This document shows positions 34,007 through 43,192 of a stretch of 64,000 nucleotides of DNA, one piece after another (position 1 is the stretch's first letter; each line of letters starts with the position of its first letter). The position numbers and the translations under genes were made by a program. Origin of the DNA: CAMPKL01 sp963805925 (GTDB lineage: Bacteria > Acidobacteriota > Terriglobia > Bryobacterales > UBA6623); the NCBI GenBank assembly GCA_963805925.1, contig CAWDWB010000009.1, positions 124,001-188,000 on the forward strand, in the 5' to 3' direction. Below the pieces are notes generated by a model. That model did no database searches. It had not been told where the DNA came from and saw nothing but the letters and a program-made list of their open reading frames with translations.

Positions 34007-36346
34007 GTGAAAACCGTGTGTGATTTGAGGACTTTTCTGTTGTCGGCAGCCGGCGGGGCATTGGTGGCGTTGGGCGTTGGCGCGCCTGCCGCGCATGGCG
34101 AGGCCTTATCGCGGGCACTGCTCGATCAGTACTGCATCGCCTGCCATAACGATTCGAACCGTACGGCTAATGTCACGCTCTCGTCCCTGGACCCGAAGAA
34201 TGTCAGCGCGGACGGCGCGACATGGGAGAAGGTCCTGCGGAAGGTAGGTAGTGGCCAAATGCCGCCGACCGGCATGCCGCGTCCGGACGATGCGACGGCG
34301 AAAACGTTCACCTCGGCTTTGGAATCGGCGCTAGACCACGCGGCGGCCGCCAACCCAGATCCAGGCAGACCGGTAATACACCGGCTCAACCGCAACGAGT
34401 ACGCCAATGCGGTACGTGATTTGCTGGCGATTGACGTGGATGCACAGGAAGAGTTGCCGGCCGACGATACGGGGTACGGTTTCGACAACATCGCGGACGT
34501 GCTTTCGTTTTCTCCGCGTCTGCTAGAGCGATACATGTCGGTCGCCCGCAAAGTCAGCCGCTTGGCCGTTGGCTCTACCGACATCGAACCCGGTCAGGCA
34601 GACTGGCGGATGGAGCGCCGGGGCACGGAGCAGTTGAAAATCCAGCGAGTCAGCGACGACCTGCCGTTCGGATCACGCGGCGGCATGTCCGTGTCTTACT
34701 ACTTCCCGGTTGACGCTGAGTATGTGATCAAGCTGGACCTGCAGCGGCAAAACGAGGGTGAAAACCCGCCCTACGAGTTACGCATGCCGGTCAAGGCGGG
34801 CAAGCATACCGTTGGCGCGACGTTCTTCGCGAGCGGGGCGATTCCAGAGATGGCTTCACCTGGACGTCGCGGCGGGGGACCTCCCCCAGCAACAGGCGGA
34901 GCGGCGGCCAAGACGGCCTCCTTTGACGTTCGTTTCGACGGCAAGCGCGTCAAGCTGGAAGAGTTGGAAGTGAAGGGACCGGATCCCCAAGTCGTCGCCG
35001 TCTACATTGAGGGGCCATACAACATCACTGGCCCTGGGGACACGCCGAGCCGGCGAGCGATCTTTACCTGCCAGCCGAAATCGGCAGCGGATGAAGAACC
35101 ATGCGCGCGACGCATTCTTTCGAATCTCGCCAGGAAAGCCTATCGCCGTCCGGTGACGAACGACGACGTCAGTCCGCTGATGGGCATCTACCAGATCGCT
35201 CGCGGCGAAGGCGATTTCGACGCAGGAATTCAGCGGGCGTTGCAGGCAATGTTGGTATCGCCGAACTTCTTGTTCCGCGTGGAGCGCGATCCGGAGGGCG
35301 CCACGCCAGGCGGAGCGCACCGCATCAGCGACCTTGAGTTGGCGTCGCGTCTGTCGTTCTTCTTGTGGAGCAGCATCCCGGATGAAGAATTACTGAGTTT
35401 GGCCGAACAAGGAAAGCTCCGAGAACCCGGCGTTTTGAAAGCCCAGGTGCACCGCATGCTGGCTGATCCGCGATCGGATTCGCTGGTCAAGAATTTTGCC
35501 GGCCAGTGGCTGTACCTGCGCAAGATGGATGAGGTCACTCCGGACGCGGAGAAGTTCGGTTCGTTTGACGTCGCCCTGCGGGCGGCGATGAAGCGCGAGA
35601 CGGAACTGCTGTTCGGCGAGGTTCTCCGCGAGAACCACAGCGTGATGGAGTTGTTGGATGGAGACCATACGTATCTGAACCAGCAGCTCGCTGAGCATTA
35701 CGGGATTTCCGGCGTTTACGGCTCCCAGTTCCGGCGGGTGGAGTTGAAGGACCCCAACCGACGCGGGTTGCTGGGACAGGCGAGCATTTTGACGGTGACT
35801 TCGTACCCGAACCGCACCTCAGTGGTGCAGCGCGGCAGGTGGGTGCTGGAGAATCTGCTGGGCACGCCGCCGCCGCCGCCGCCGCCGAACGTTCCGCCCT
35901 TAGAAGCGGCGACGAATGACGGCAAGAAGCACACGCTACGCGAGGCGATGGCTCTGCATCGTTCGAACCCCGTCTGCGCATCGTGCCACGCGCGCATGGA
36001 CCCCATCGGCCTGGCGCTCGAGAACTTCGATGCGATCGGACGATGGCGCGACAATGATGACGGGTTGCCGATCGACGCCGCGGGCACGTTGCCCGACGGC
36101 TCTGCGTTTGACGGACCCGCAGGTCTCCGCGAGTTGCTGGTTCGCGACCGCCGAGACGATTTTGTTTCGACGGCGATTGAGAAGTTGATGATTTATTCTC
36201 TGGGCCGAGGCCTGGAGTACTATGACCGGCCAGTCGTGCGCTCGATCTTGAGCGAGACGGCCAAGAATGATTACAAGATGGACGACCTCATTCTGGGCGT
36301 CGTCGAGAGCGCTCCCTTTCAGATGAGGAGGAACTTAGCACCATGA
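34007..36346 (+). CDS. Secreted multi-domain haem protein (DUF1587/1592/1595/1588/1585)
   Basis: 779 residues from a GTG start, with a signal peptide ending near residue 31. A planctomycete-type cytochrome c motif follows (CIACH, Cys43-Cys46-His47). The middle holds the DUF1587, 1595 and 1592 regions ('RLNRNEYANAVRDLL', 'ELASRLSFFLWSSIPDEELL'). DUF1588 and DUF1585 follow, with a second haem-like motif 'CASCHARMDPIGLALENFD' after a poly-Pro linker. Such proteins are always paired with DUF1552 genes, as here (4-base overlap). They are thought to act outside the cytoplasm, possibly in polysaccharide or redox processes, but no reaction is proven. Confidence 0.88.
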   Translation: MKTVCDLRTFLLSAAGGALVALGVGAPAAHGEALSRALLDQYCIACHNDSNRTANVTLSSLDPKNVSADGATWEKVLRKVGSGQMPPTGMPRPDDATAKTFTSALESALDHAAAANPDPGRPVIHRLNRNEYANAVRDLLAIDVDAQEELPADDTGYGFDNIADVLSFSPRLLERYMSVARKVSRLAVGSTDIEPGQADWRMERRGTEQLKIQRVSDDLPFGSRGGMSVSYYFPVDAEYVIKLDLQRQNEGENPPYELRMPVKAGKHTVGATFFASGAIPEMASPGRRGGGPPPATGGAAAKTASFDVRFDGKRVKLEELEVKGPDPQVVAVYIEGPYNITGPGDTPSRRAIFTCQPKSAADEEPCARRILSNLARKAYRRPVTNDDVSPLMGIYQIARGEGDFDAGIQRALQAMLVSPNFLFRVERDPEGATPGGAHRISDLELASRLSFFLWSSIPDEELLSLAEQGKLREPGVLKAQVHRMLADPRSDSLVKNFAGQWLYLRKMDEVTPDAEKFGSFDVALRAAMKRETELLFGEVLRENHSVMELLDGDHTYLNQQLAEHYGISGVYGSQFRRVELKDPNRRGLLGQASILTVTSYPNRTSVVQRGRWVLENLLGTPPPPPPPNVPPLEAATNDGKKHTLREAMALHRSNPVCASCHARMDPIGLALENFDAIGRWRDNDDGLPIDAAGTLPDGSAFDGPAGLRELLVRDRRDDFVSTAIEKLMIYSLGRGLEYYDRPVVRSILSETAKNDYKMDDLILGVVESAPFQMRRNLAP

Positions 36347-37695
36347 TGATCACCAAGAAGGCACTGCCCCGACGCACATTTCTACGGGGAGTAGGAGCTA
36401 CCCTTGCCCTGCCTTTGCTCGATGCGATGACGCCGGCGATGGCGGGTCCGCTCGACAAAGTCGCCGAGCCTGCGATTCGCATGGGCTTCGTCTACGCTCC
36501 TTGCGGCATCATGGACCTCGCCGGTGAATGGACACCCAAGGGAGAAGGCGCCGCCTTCGAGTTCGCGCCGACGATGAAAGCCCTAGCGCCGCACCGCGAG
36601 TACTTGAACGTTCTTAGCGGCCTCGCGCAATTGAACGGGCGATCGCTGGGCGACGGCGGCGGCGATCATGCCCGCGCCGGCGCAACCTGGCTCACCGGCG
36701 TTCACCCGGTGAAGACGGAAGGCTCGGGCATCCACAGCGGCGTCTCGGCCGACCAAATCGCGGCCCGGGAACTCAGCAAGTACACGCAATTCGCTTCTCT
36801 GGAACTCGGTCTGGAAGAGCCCTCGACGGCTGGCGGATGCGATTCCGGCTATAGCTGCGCTTATACGAACACGGTCTCTTGGAGCAACGCGACCACGGCG
36901 ATTCCCATCGAGGACAATCCGCGGCGCGTGTTCGAACGCCTGTTCGGCGAGACAACCGACCCGGCCATTCGCATGCGCCGCATGCGCGAGCAGCGCAGCA
37001 TTCTCGACTTCGTAAGCGAAGAGACCGCCCGGCTGACGCCCGGTCTGGATTCTCGCGACAAGAACAAGCTGGCGCAATATATGGACTCAGTTCGCGACGT
37101 CGAGCGGCGCATTCAACGCGCGGAAGAGCAGAAGGCAACGGCCGGCCTGCCGCAGATGGCTCGCCCGCTGGGTATTCCCGAGCTGTACGCCGACCACGCC
37201 AAGCTGATGATGGATTTGCAGGTCTTAGCCTTCCAGGCCGACCTCACGCGCGTGTTCACGATGATGATGGGGCGCGAGGGCAGTAACCTGAGCTACCCGT
37301 ACATCGGAGTTCCGGACGGCCATCACTCATGCACGCATCACCAAAACGATCCGGAGAAGATCGCCAAGGTGATCATGATCAACCAACACCACGTGGAGTT
37401 GTTCTCATACATGTTGGATCGCATGCGTTCGACCGAAGATGGCGACGGCAGCCTGCTCGACCACTCGATGTTGCTCTACGGCAGCAGCATCAGCGACGGC
37501 AACAAGCACCTGCACACCAATCTTCCGCTAGTGATGGCAGGCCGCGCGGCCGGAAAGCTCAAGACCGGACGGCATTTGCGCTTTGAAGAAGAAACGCCAA
37601 TGACCAACCTGCTGCTCACGATGCTGGATAAGGCGAACGTCCCGTTGGACAAGTTGGGCGACAGCACCGGCGAGCTGAAACTGGCCAACGTCTAG
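36343..37695 (+). CDS. Tat-exported DUF1552 protein
   Basis: 450 residues. The N-terminus 'LPRRTFLRGVGATLALPLLDA' is a twin-arginine signal. The rest is the DUF1552 domain, related to the alkaline-phosphatase/sulfatase-like DUF1501 group, with 'GDHARAGATWLTG' and 'DGHHSCTHHQNDPEK', whose clustered His suggest metal binding. Start and stop overlap (ATGA) with the upstream haem protein, so the two are made together and probably work together in the periplasm. An ankyrin protein follows 9 bases later. Confidence 0.88.
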   Translation: MMITKKALPRRTFLRGVGATLALPLLDAMTPAMAGPLDKVAEPAIRMGFVYAPCGIMDLAGEWTPKGEGAAFEFAPTMKALAPHREYLNVLSGLAQLNGRSLGDGGGDHARAGATWLTGVHPVKTEGSGIHSGVSADQIAARELSKYTQFASLELGLEEPSTAGGCDSGYSCAYTNTVSWSNATTAIPIEDNPRRVFERLFGETTDPAIRMRRMREQRSILDFVSEETARLTPGLDSRDKNKLAQYMDSVRDVERRIQRAEEQKATAGLPQMARPLGIPELYADHAKLMMDLQVLAFQADLTRVFTMMMGREGSNLSYPYIGVPDGHHSCTHHQNDPEKIAKVIMINQHHVELFSYMLDRMRSTEDGDGSLLDHSMLLYGSSISDGNKHLHTNLPLVMAGRAAGKLKTGRHLRFEEETPMTNLLLTMLDKANVPLDKLGDSTGELKLANV

Positions 37696-37704
37696 GGAGA
37701 GTCT

Positions 37705-39060
37705 ATGCCGCGGAGCGTACTGATCGGAGTCGGACTACTGTTGGCGCATTCGGCGCTGGCGGTTGCAAGCCTAGGCGACGGGTCGCTGATTGATGCGGTC
37801 CGGGAGCGTCGTCACGACGAGGTGCAGCGATTGATCGCTGAGGGCGTTGACGTCAACGCCCCCCAACCCGATGGGGCGACGGCGCTGTCCTGGGCGGCCT
37901 TTATCGATGATTCCGATGCGGCCGAGTTACTGCTGAAGGCCGGCGCGAACGTCAACGTAGCCGACGAGTACGGTGACTCCCCGCTGACACTGGCTGCCTC
38001 GAACGGAGACGGCGCTCTTGTTTTAAAGCTGCTGGCCGCTGGAGCAGACGCCAAATCAGCGCGATTGAACGGCGAGACGGCGCTGATGCTGGCAGCGCGC
38101 GTGGGCGACATGCAGGCCGTCAAGGGACTTGTGGAAGGCGGAGCCGACGTCAACGCCGCAGAGGACAAAGAAGGACAGACGGCCCTGATGTGGGCGGCGG
38201 CGGAGAAGCACGCAGACACGGTGCGCTTGCTCATTGAGAACGGCGCGGACGTCCACGCCAAATCCACGGGCGGGTTCTCGGCTTTGGCTTTTGCGGCAAC
38301 GAAAGACGATGCCGAGTCGGTGGCTGTGCTGTTGGCTGCAGGCGCTGACCCGCAGCTTATCTTGCCCGGCGGCAGCAGCGTCCTGATGGCCGCAACGGCG
38401 TACCAGAACGTTGAGGCCGCCGAAGCGCTAATCGACGGCGGGGCCGACGTAACAGCAGCTAATCGCGGCGGCATGACGCCCCTGCATACCGCCGCTCAAA
38501 ACGGCAGCGTCGAGCTTGTGAATCAGCTGTTGGAGCACGGGGCCGACCCCAATGCCAAGACCGCGGAACAGAAGGACACCGGGCGACGGTTTCGGTTTGG
38601 ACCCGCCGGCGGCAGTACCCCCCTGCTCCTCGCGGCGAACGCCGGTCACCTGGACGTCATGAAGGCGTTGGTCGCGGGCGGCGCCGATCCGAGCGTGAAG
38701 GCGCAGGACGGCTCGACCTTGCTGATTAACTCTGTCGCCAGCGCAAACTTGCCTGTAGTCGAGTACGCTTACAGTCTTGACCCGAACGTCCTGGCAAAGA
38801 CCGACCAGGGAACGACGGTTATGCATCAGAGCGTAAGCGGCACCTCTGGCCGGGCGACGCAGGAAGAAATCTGCGATGTGATCAGCTTCCTCGCTTCGAA
38901 GGGCGCTGAGCTCGACCCGGAGGACGCCCGCGGTCGCACGCCGACCCAAATTTCCGACGCCATCCCGATCGACAAGGCCGGCGCGCTGTTCTACGAGTTG
39001 ATCACCGCTGCCGGCCAAACGCCCAAGTACATTCCGAAAGATCTACAGGTAAGTCGCTGA
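37705..39060 (+). CDS. Secreted ankyrin-repeat protein
   Basis: 451 residues with a Sec signal (residues 1-22). About ten ankyrin repeats follow ('GATALSWAAFIDDSDAAELL', 'GADVNAAEDKEGQTALMWAA', 'GMTPLHTAAQNGSVELVNQL'), then a less regular C-terminus. Ankyrin proteins bind other proteins. Its place 9 bases behind the DUF1592-DUF1552 pair suggests a periplasmic scaffold or chaperone for them, as seen with other exported ankyrin proteins beside haem enzymes. Confidence 0.85.
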   Translation: MPRSVLIGVGLLLAHSALAVASLGDGSLIDAVRERRHDEVQRLIAEGVDVNAPQPDGATALSWAAFIDDSDAAELLLKAGANVNVADEYGDSPLTLAASNGDGALVLKLLAAGADAKSARLNGETALMLAARVGDMQAVKGLVEGGADVNAAEDKEGQTALMWAAAEKHADTVRLLIENGADVHAKSTGGFSALAFAATKDDAESVAVLLAAGADPQLILPGGSSVLMAATAYQNVEAAEALIDGGADVTAANRGGMTPLHTAAQNGSVELVNQLLEHGADPNAKTAEQKDTGRRFRFGPAGGSTPLLLAANAGHLDVMKALVAGGADPSVKAQDGSTLLINSVASANLPVVEYAYSLDPNVLAKTDQGTTVMHQSVSGTSGRATQEEICDVISFLASKGAELDPEDARGRTPTQISDAIPIDKAGALFYELITAAGQTPKYIPKDLQVSR

Positions 39061-39116
39061 AAGGGCTTGTACTTCCCCGTTTCTTCGCCTAGAATAGAGG
39101 GCGAAAGGAGCGGTTC

Positions 39117-39758
39117 ATGGCACTAACACCTCGACAGAAACAGGTACTCGACTTTATCGCCGAGTTCATCGCCGAGAACGAGTACGCGCCAAGCTTCGAA
39201 GAATTGGCCGAGGGTTTGGGATTGGCGTCGATCGCCACGGTCCACAAGCACCTGACGGCTTTGGAGTCCAAGGGCTACCTCAAGCGGAGCTTTAACCAGA
39301 GCCGTGCGCTAGAGGTCACGCCGAAGTATCGCCGCGAGCAGCGCATTCATCGCTCCGACGTGGAATCGCGGCAGAGTGGATCGTTGGAGATGCCGCTATT
39401 GGGCGTGATCGCCGCAGGCATGCCCATCGAATCGTTTTCGAACCAAGAAACGTTGTCGTTCTCGCAGTTCGCCGGAGCCAAAGAAACGTTTGCCTTGGAA
39501 GTTCGCGGCGAGTCGATGATCGAAGATCACATCATGGACGGCGACTACGTGTTGGTCGAGAAGACGGACCGGGCGCGCAACGGCGAAATCGTCGTAGCAT
39601 TGGTCGATGGATCTGAGACGACGTTGAAGCGTTTCTACCGAGAAGGCGAAGACAGGGTACGGCTGCAACCTGCGAATTCAACCATGAATCCGATCATTGT
39701 GCCCGCGGCCAACGTGGAGATACAGGGCCGCGTGCTGGCGGTCCATCGCAAGTACTAA
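39117..39758 (+). CDS. lexA: LexA SOS repressor
   Basis: 213 residues. The N-terminal winged helix reads 'LTPRQKQVLDFIAEFI' and 'ASIATVHKHLTALESKG'. The Ala-Gly self-cleavage site is in 'VIAAGMPIES'. The serine peptidase dyad is in 'GESMIEDHIMDGD' (Ser) and 'ETTLKRFYREG' (Lys). It represses DNA-damage genes until RecA filaments trigger cleavage. A good ribosome site AAAGGAG precedes the ATG. I could not recognise a LexA operator upstream, and the acidobacterial LexA box is not known to me. Confidence 0.95.
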   Translation: MALTPRQKQVLDFIAEFIAENEYAPSFEELAEGLGLASIATVHKHLTALESKGYLKRSFNQSRALEVTPKYRREQRIHRSDVESRQSGSLEMPLLGVIAAGMPIESFSNQETLSFSQFAGAKETFALEVRGESMIEDHIMDGDYVLVEKTDRARNGEIVVALVDGSETTLKRFYREGEDRVRLQPANSTMNPIIVPAANVEIQGRVLAVHRKY

Positions 39759-39836
39759 TCATCAGGGCCATCTTGCTGCTTGCTAATGCCGAAAGGGCAT
39801 GGATAGAATCAAGGTTCGCTTGGCCCTGGAGGACCA

Positions 39837-40091
39837 ATGGACGTCGAGAAAAAAGTTCAAGAAATCATTTGCGAGCAGTTGAGCGTCGAAGAGTCGGAGG
39901 TCACCCCCGAGGCCTCTTTCGTCGAGACCCTCAATGCCGACTCGCTAGACATCGTTGAGTTGATCATGGCTTTTGAAGAGCAGTTCAACATCGACATTCC
40001 GGATGAAGAAGCAGAGAAGCTTCGCACCGTCTCGGACGCGATCAAGTACATCAACGAGAACGCGGACCTCAGCGGCGAGGATGGAGAGTAG
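39837..40091 (+). CDS. acpP: Acyl carrier protein
   Basis: 84 residues, acidic. The phosphopantetheine serine is in 'LNADSLDIVELIMAFEEQF', the conserved DSL(D) motif. Carries growing acyl chains in fatty acid synthesis. Start preceded by GGAGGA. fabF follows 21 bases downstream, the classic acpP-fabF pair. Confidence 0.97.
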   Translation: MDVEKKVQEIICEQLSVEESEVTPEASFVETLNADSLDIVELIMAFEEQFNIDIPDEEAEKLRTVSDAIKYINENADLSGEDGE

Positions 40092-40112
40092 CTCCCGGGC
40101 GTTCTGCAGCGC

Positions 40113-41372
40113 GTGGGGATTCAACAATTGCGCAGAGTAGTCGTAACAGGCGTCGGACTCACCTGCCCTGTCGGGATCGGCACGGAAGAGTCATGGCAAG
40201 CCATTCAGGCCGGGACGAACGGCATCCGTAACATCACTCATTTCGACACCGAAGGGTTCGCTTGCAAGATCGCGGGAGAAGTCCCGAATTTTGATCCGCT
40301 GAACTTCGTCGACAAGCGGGACTTGAAGAAGATGGGACGCTTCATCTTCTTCGCCTTGGCGTCGAGCGAGTTCGCCATGAAGGCGGCTGGATTCGCCGAA
40401 GGCACGGAGCTCGGGGAACGCGGCGGCGTCTATATCGGCAGCGGCATCGGCGGTTTCGACGTGATCGAACGCGAGCATCGCAACCTGATGGAAGGCGGGC
40501 CGCGCAAGATTTCGCCGTTCTTTATTCCTGCCACGATCATCAATCTCGCTTCCGGGCATGTGTCGATTCGCTGGCGGGCTCAAGGGCCCAACTCGGCGAC
40601 CGCGACAGCGTGCACTTCGAGCGCGCACTCGATCGGCGACTCGTTCCGATTGATCACGCGCGGTGACGCGGACGTGATGATCTGCGGCGGCGCGGAGGCG
40701 GCGATCACGCCGATGAGCGTGGGCGGCTTCGGCAACATGAAGGCGCTTGCGACTAGCTTCAACGACACGCCGGAGAGGGCCTGCCGGCCTTGGGACCGGG
40801 ACCGGGCGGGCTTTGTGATCGGCGAGGGCGCCGGCGTGCTCGTACTGGAGGAACTTTCGCATGCGATCGACCGCGGCGCGCCGATCGTGGCGGAGATCGT
40901 GGGCTACGGCATGAGCGGCGATGCGTATCACATCACATCGCCGTCCGAGGACGGCGATGGGGCGTTCCGCGTCATGCGCAACGCCATCAAGGATGCCGGT
41001 ATTCAGCCGGAAGACGTTGACTATGTCAACGCGCACGCGACGTCGACGCCGGTCGGCGACCGGATCGAAACGACGGCAGTGAAGCGAGTTTTCGGCGAGG
41101 GCGCCTCGCGAGTCGCGATCAGTTCCACTAAATCGATGACCGGGCATTTGCTTGGCGGCGCCGGCGGGTTGGAAGCGGGCATCGTGGCTCTCGCGTTGCG
41201 TGATCAGATCGCGCCGCCGACCATGAACTTGGAGAATCCGGACGAAGGATTCGATCTCGACTACATACCGGGCAAGTCGCGGAAGATGGAGATGCGTTAT
41301 GCGCTCAGCAACTCCTTCGGATTTGGGGGCACCAACGGCGCCCTCGTTTTCAAGCGCTACGAATCGAACTAG
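40113..41372 (+). CDS. fabF: 3-oxoacyl-ACP synthase II
   Basis: 419 residues from a GTG start 21 bases after acpP. Elongates acyl-ACP by condensing it with malonyl-ACP. The Cys-His-His triad is visible: 'TATACTSSAHSIG' (Cys), 'NAHATSTPVGD' (His) and 'KSMTGHLLGGAGG' (His). The N-terminus 'RRVVVTGVGLTCPVG' and the C-terminal 'NSFGFGGTNGALVF' are typical. It lies in one direction with acpP and etfBA. Confidence 0.96.
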   Translation: MGIQQLRRVVVTGVGLTCPVGIGTEESWQAIQAGTNGIRNITHFDTEGFACKIAGEVPNFDPLNFVDKRDLKKMGRFIFFALASSEFAMKAAGFAEGTELGERGGVYIGSGIGGFDVIEREHRNLMEGGPRKISPFFIPATIINLASGHVSIRWRAQGPNSATATACTSSAHSIGDSFRLITRGDADVMICGGAEAAITPMSVGGFGNMKALATSFNDTPERACRPWDRDRAGFVIGEGAGVLVLEELSHAIDRGAPIVAEIVGYGMSGDAYHITSPSEDGDGAFRVMRNAIKDAGIQPEDVDYVNAHATSTPVGDRIETTAVKRVFGEGASRVAISSTKSMTGHLLGGAGGLEAGIVALALRDQIAPPTMNLENPDEGFDLDYIPGKSRKMEMRYALSNSFGFGGTNGALVFKRYESN

Positions 41373-41381
41373 GAGCGGGAG

Positions 41382-42152
41382 ATGAAGATCGTCGTCTGCA
41401 TGAAGCAGACGCCATCCAAGGACTCTGTTCTGCGCATCAGTGCGGATGGGGTCGGTCTTGATCTTAGCCAAGCGGAGTTCGAGACCAACGAACCCGATTC
41501 CTACGCGCTCGAAGAATCCCTGCGGCTCAAGGACGAGCATTCCGCGGAAGTCGTGGCGATCACGGCGGGCGCGGCAAACAACACCACGGCGATTCGCGAT
41601 GCTCTGGCCAAAGGAGCGGATCGCGGCATATTCATTGAAGACGATCTATTCGCCGGCGTCGCCGAGCCGTTGGCGACTGCAACGGCATTGGCGGCCGCGA
41701 TTCGCAAGGAATCTCCCGATCTGGTATTGACGGGCTTACAGTCCGATGACGCAGGCTTCGGACAAACCGGCGTCGTACTGGCCGAGTTACTGGGACTGCC
41801 TCACGCGACCCTCATTGTGGAATTGAAGACCGACGGCAAGACGTTGGACGCGAAGCGCGAGTTGGAGGCGGGCTGGTTTCAGCGGCTGCAACTGCCGTTG
41901 CCCGCGCTGTTAACGATCCAGTCCGGCATCAACAAGCCGCGCTACGCGACGCTGATGGGCATTAAGAAGGCCAAGAATAAGCCGCTCGATCGGCTGACGC
42001 TTGCCGATCTGGATGCGGCGGTCAAGCCCGCCCTCGTAGTGCGGCGGCTATATGCGCCAATCAAGCAGAAGGCAGGCATGTTGCTCACGGGAACGCCAGC
42101 GGAACAAGCGGCTCAATTGCTGACGAAGCTGCGTGAGGCGAAGGTCCTATGA
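41382..42152 (+). CDS. etfB: Electron transfer flavoprotein, beta subunit
   Basis: 256 residues. EtfB binds AMP and pairs with EtfA to carry electrons from acyl-CoA dehydrogenases to the quinone pool. Features: N-terminal 'KIVVCMKQTPSKDS', 'LVLTGLQSDDAGFGQTG', and 'NKPRYATLMGIKKAKNKPL' (the recognition loop). The stop overlaps the etfA start (ATGA). It begins only 9 bases after fabF, linking fatty acid synthesis and oxidation genes in one transcript. Confidence 0.95.
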   Translation: MKIVVCMKQTPSKDSVLRISADGVGLDLSQAEFETNEPDSYALEESLRLKDEHSAEVVAITAGAANNTTAIRDALAKGADRGIFIEDDLFAGVAEPLATATALAAAIRKESPDLVLTGLQSDDAGFGQTGVVLAELLGLPHATLIVELKTDGKTLDAKRELEAGWFQRLQLPLPALLTIQSGINKPRYATLMGIKKAKNKPLDRLTLADLDAAVKPALVVRRLYAPIKQKAGMLLTGTPAEQAAQLLTKLREAKVL

Positions 42153-43126
42153 GCGTCCTGGTCGTCACCGAGTTGACCCACGCCGGGGACTTTCATCCGA
42201 TGAGCTGGGAGGCGTTGGCGGCGGGGCGTGAGTTGGCTGGACAATTGGGCCTGCCGCTAAGCTGCCTGGTGATCGGCGCATCGTTGAGCGAGCGATCTGC
42301 CGAGACGGCGGCACGCGGCGTAACCCAAGTTGCCGCTGCGGAGCATGCTCTATTGGGCGCCTACACGGCGGACGGTTTTTGCGCTGCTCTCAAGCAGGCG
42401 TTGAGCGAACTAGACCCGCAGTACGTCGTTTTTCCGCATACCTATCAGGTGCGCGATTACGGGCCAAAATTGGCTACGGCGTTGGGACGAGCGTTCCTGA
42501 GCGACTGCACGGGCATGCGGATGGACGGCGACGATCCGATTTTTGTGAAGCAGGTTTTTCAAGGCAAGCTAAACGCGGACTTCGCATTGGCCGGCGAGGC
42601 GCCGCGGCTGCTGTCAGTACAATCGGGGGCGTTCGCGGCAGACGCCAATCGCGCCGACTCCCCCGCACCGATTCAGGCTCTGGCGATCGAGTTGGATGAG
42701 GCATCGATACGGGTTCATCCTGCAGAGCCGTATCGCGAGGCAGCGGGCGCGGCGGATCTGTCGTCGGCGGAGCGCATTGTGTCGATCGGACGGGGCATCA
42801 AGGACCCGGAGAACATCGCCCTCGCTCAGCGGTTGGCCGACGCGCTGGGAGCGGAGCTCGCGGCATCGCGGCCTATCTGCGACAGCGGCTGGTTGCCGCT
42901 CGATCGCCAAGTAGGCAGTTCGGGGCAGACGGTGAAGCCGAAGTTGTACTTGGCGCTGGGCATCTCCGGAGCGATTCAACATCTGGTCGGGATGAAGGGT
43001 TCGGAAGTGATTGCCGCCATCAACACCGACGAGTCAGCGCCGATCTTCGAGATCGCCGATTACGGCGTCGTGGGCGATTTGTTCGAAGTCGTCCCCGAAT
43101 TGCTCAAGCAGCTGGAACAGAGCTAA
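42149..43126 (+). CDS. etfA: Electron transfer flavoprotein, alpha subunit
   Basis: 325 residues. The FAD domain signature near the C-terminus is 'LYLALGISGAIQHLVGMK' and 'IAAINTDESAPIFEIADYGVVGD'. An Arg-containing flavin contact ('VSIGRGIKDPEN') precedes it. It forms the heterodimer with EtfB encoded just upstream. No acyl-CoA dehydrogenase or ETF:quinone oxidoreductase gene is in the window. Confidence 0.95.
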   Translation: MSVLVVTELTHAGDFHPMSWEALAAGRELAGQLGLPLSCLVIGASLSERSAETAARGVTQVAAAEHALLGAYTADGFCAALKQALSELDPQYVVFPHTYQVRDYGPKLATALGRAFLSDCTGMRMDGDDPIFVKQVFQGKLNADFALAGEAPRLLSVQSGAFAADANRADSPAPIQALAIELDEASIRVHPAEPYREAAGAADLSSAERIVSIGRGIKDPENIALAQRLADALGAELAASRPICDSGWLPLDRQVGSSGQTVKPKLYLALGISGAIQHLVGMKGSEVIAAINTDESAPIFEIADYGVVGDLFEVVPELLKQLEQS

Positions 43127-43134
43127 CCGGAAAT

Positions 43135-43164
43135 AAAAAAGCCCGTCCGGCGAACCGGACGGGC
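43135..43164 (-). terminator. Rho-independent terminator after flagellin
   Basis: GCCCGTCCGG and CCGGACGGGC form a perfect 10-base stem (43141-43164), followed on the minus strand by TTTTTTATTT. It ends the flagellin transcript 28 bases after its stop, and the same hairpin may help stop etfA readthrough. Confidence 0.88.
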
Positions 43165-43192
43165 AGAGTGAGCCGAAGGCCTAAGCCGTAAC

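Noticed and set aside
40191..41540. 449-codon open frame antisense to fabF and etfB
   Set aside because: Runs across two conserved genes and has only low-complexity Arg/Asp/Ala composition; a GC-rich antisense artefact.
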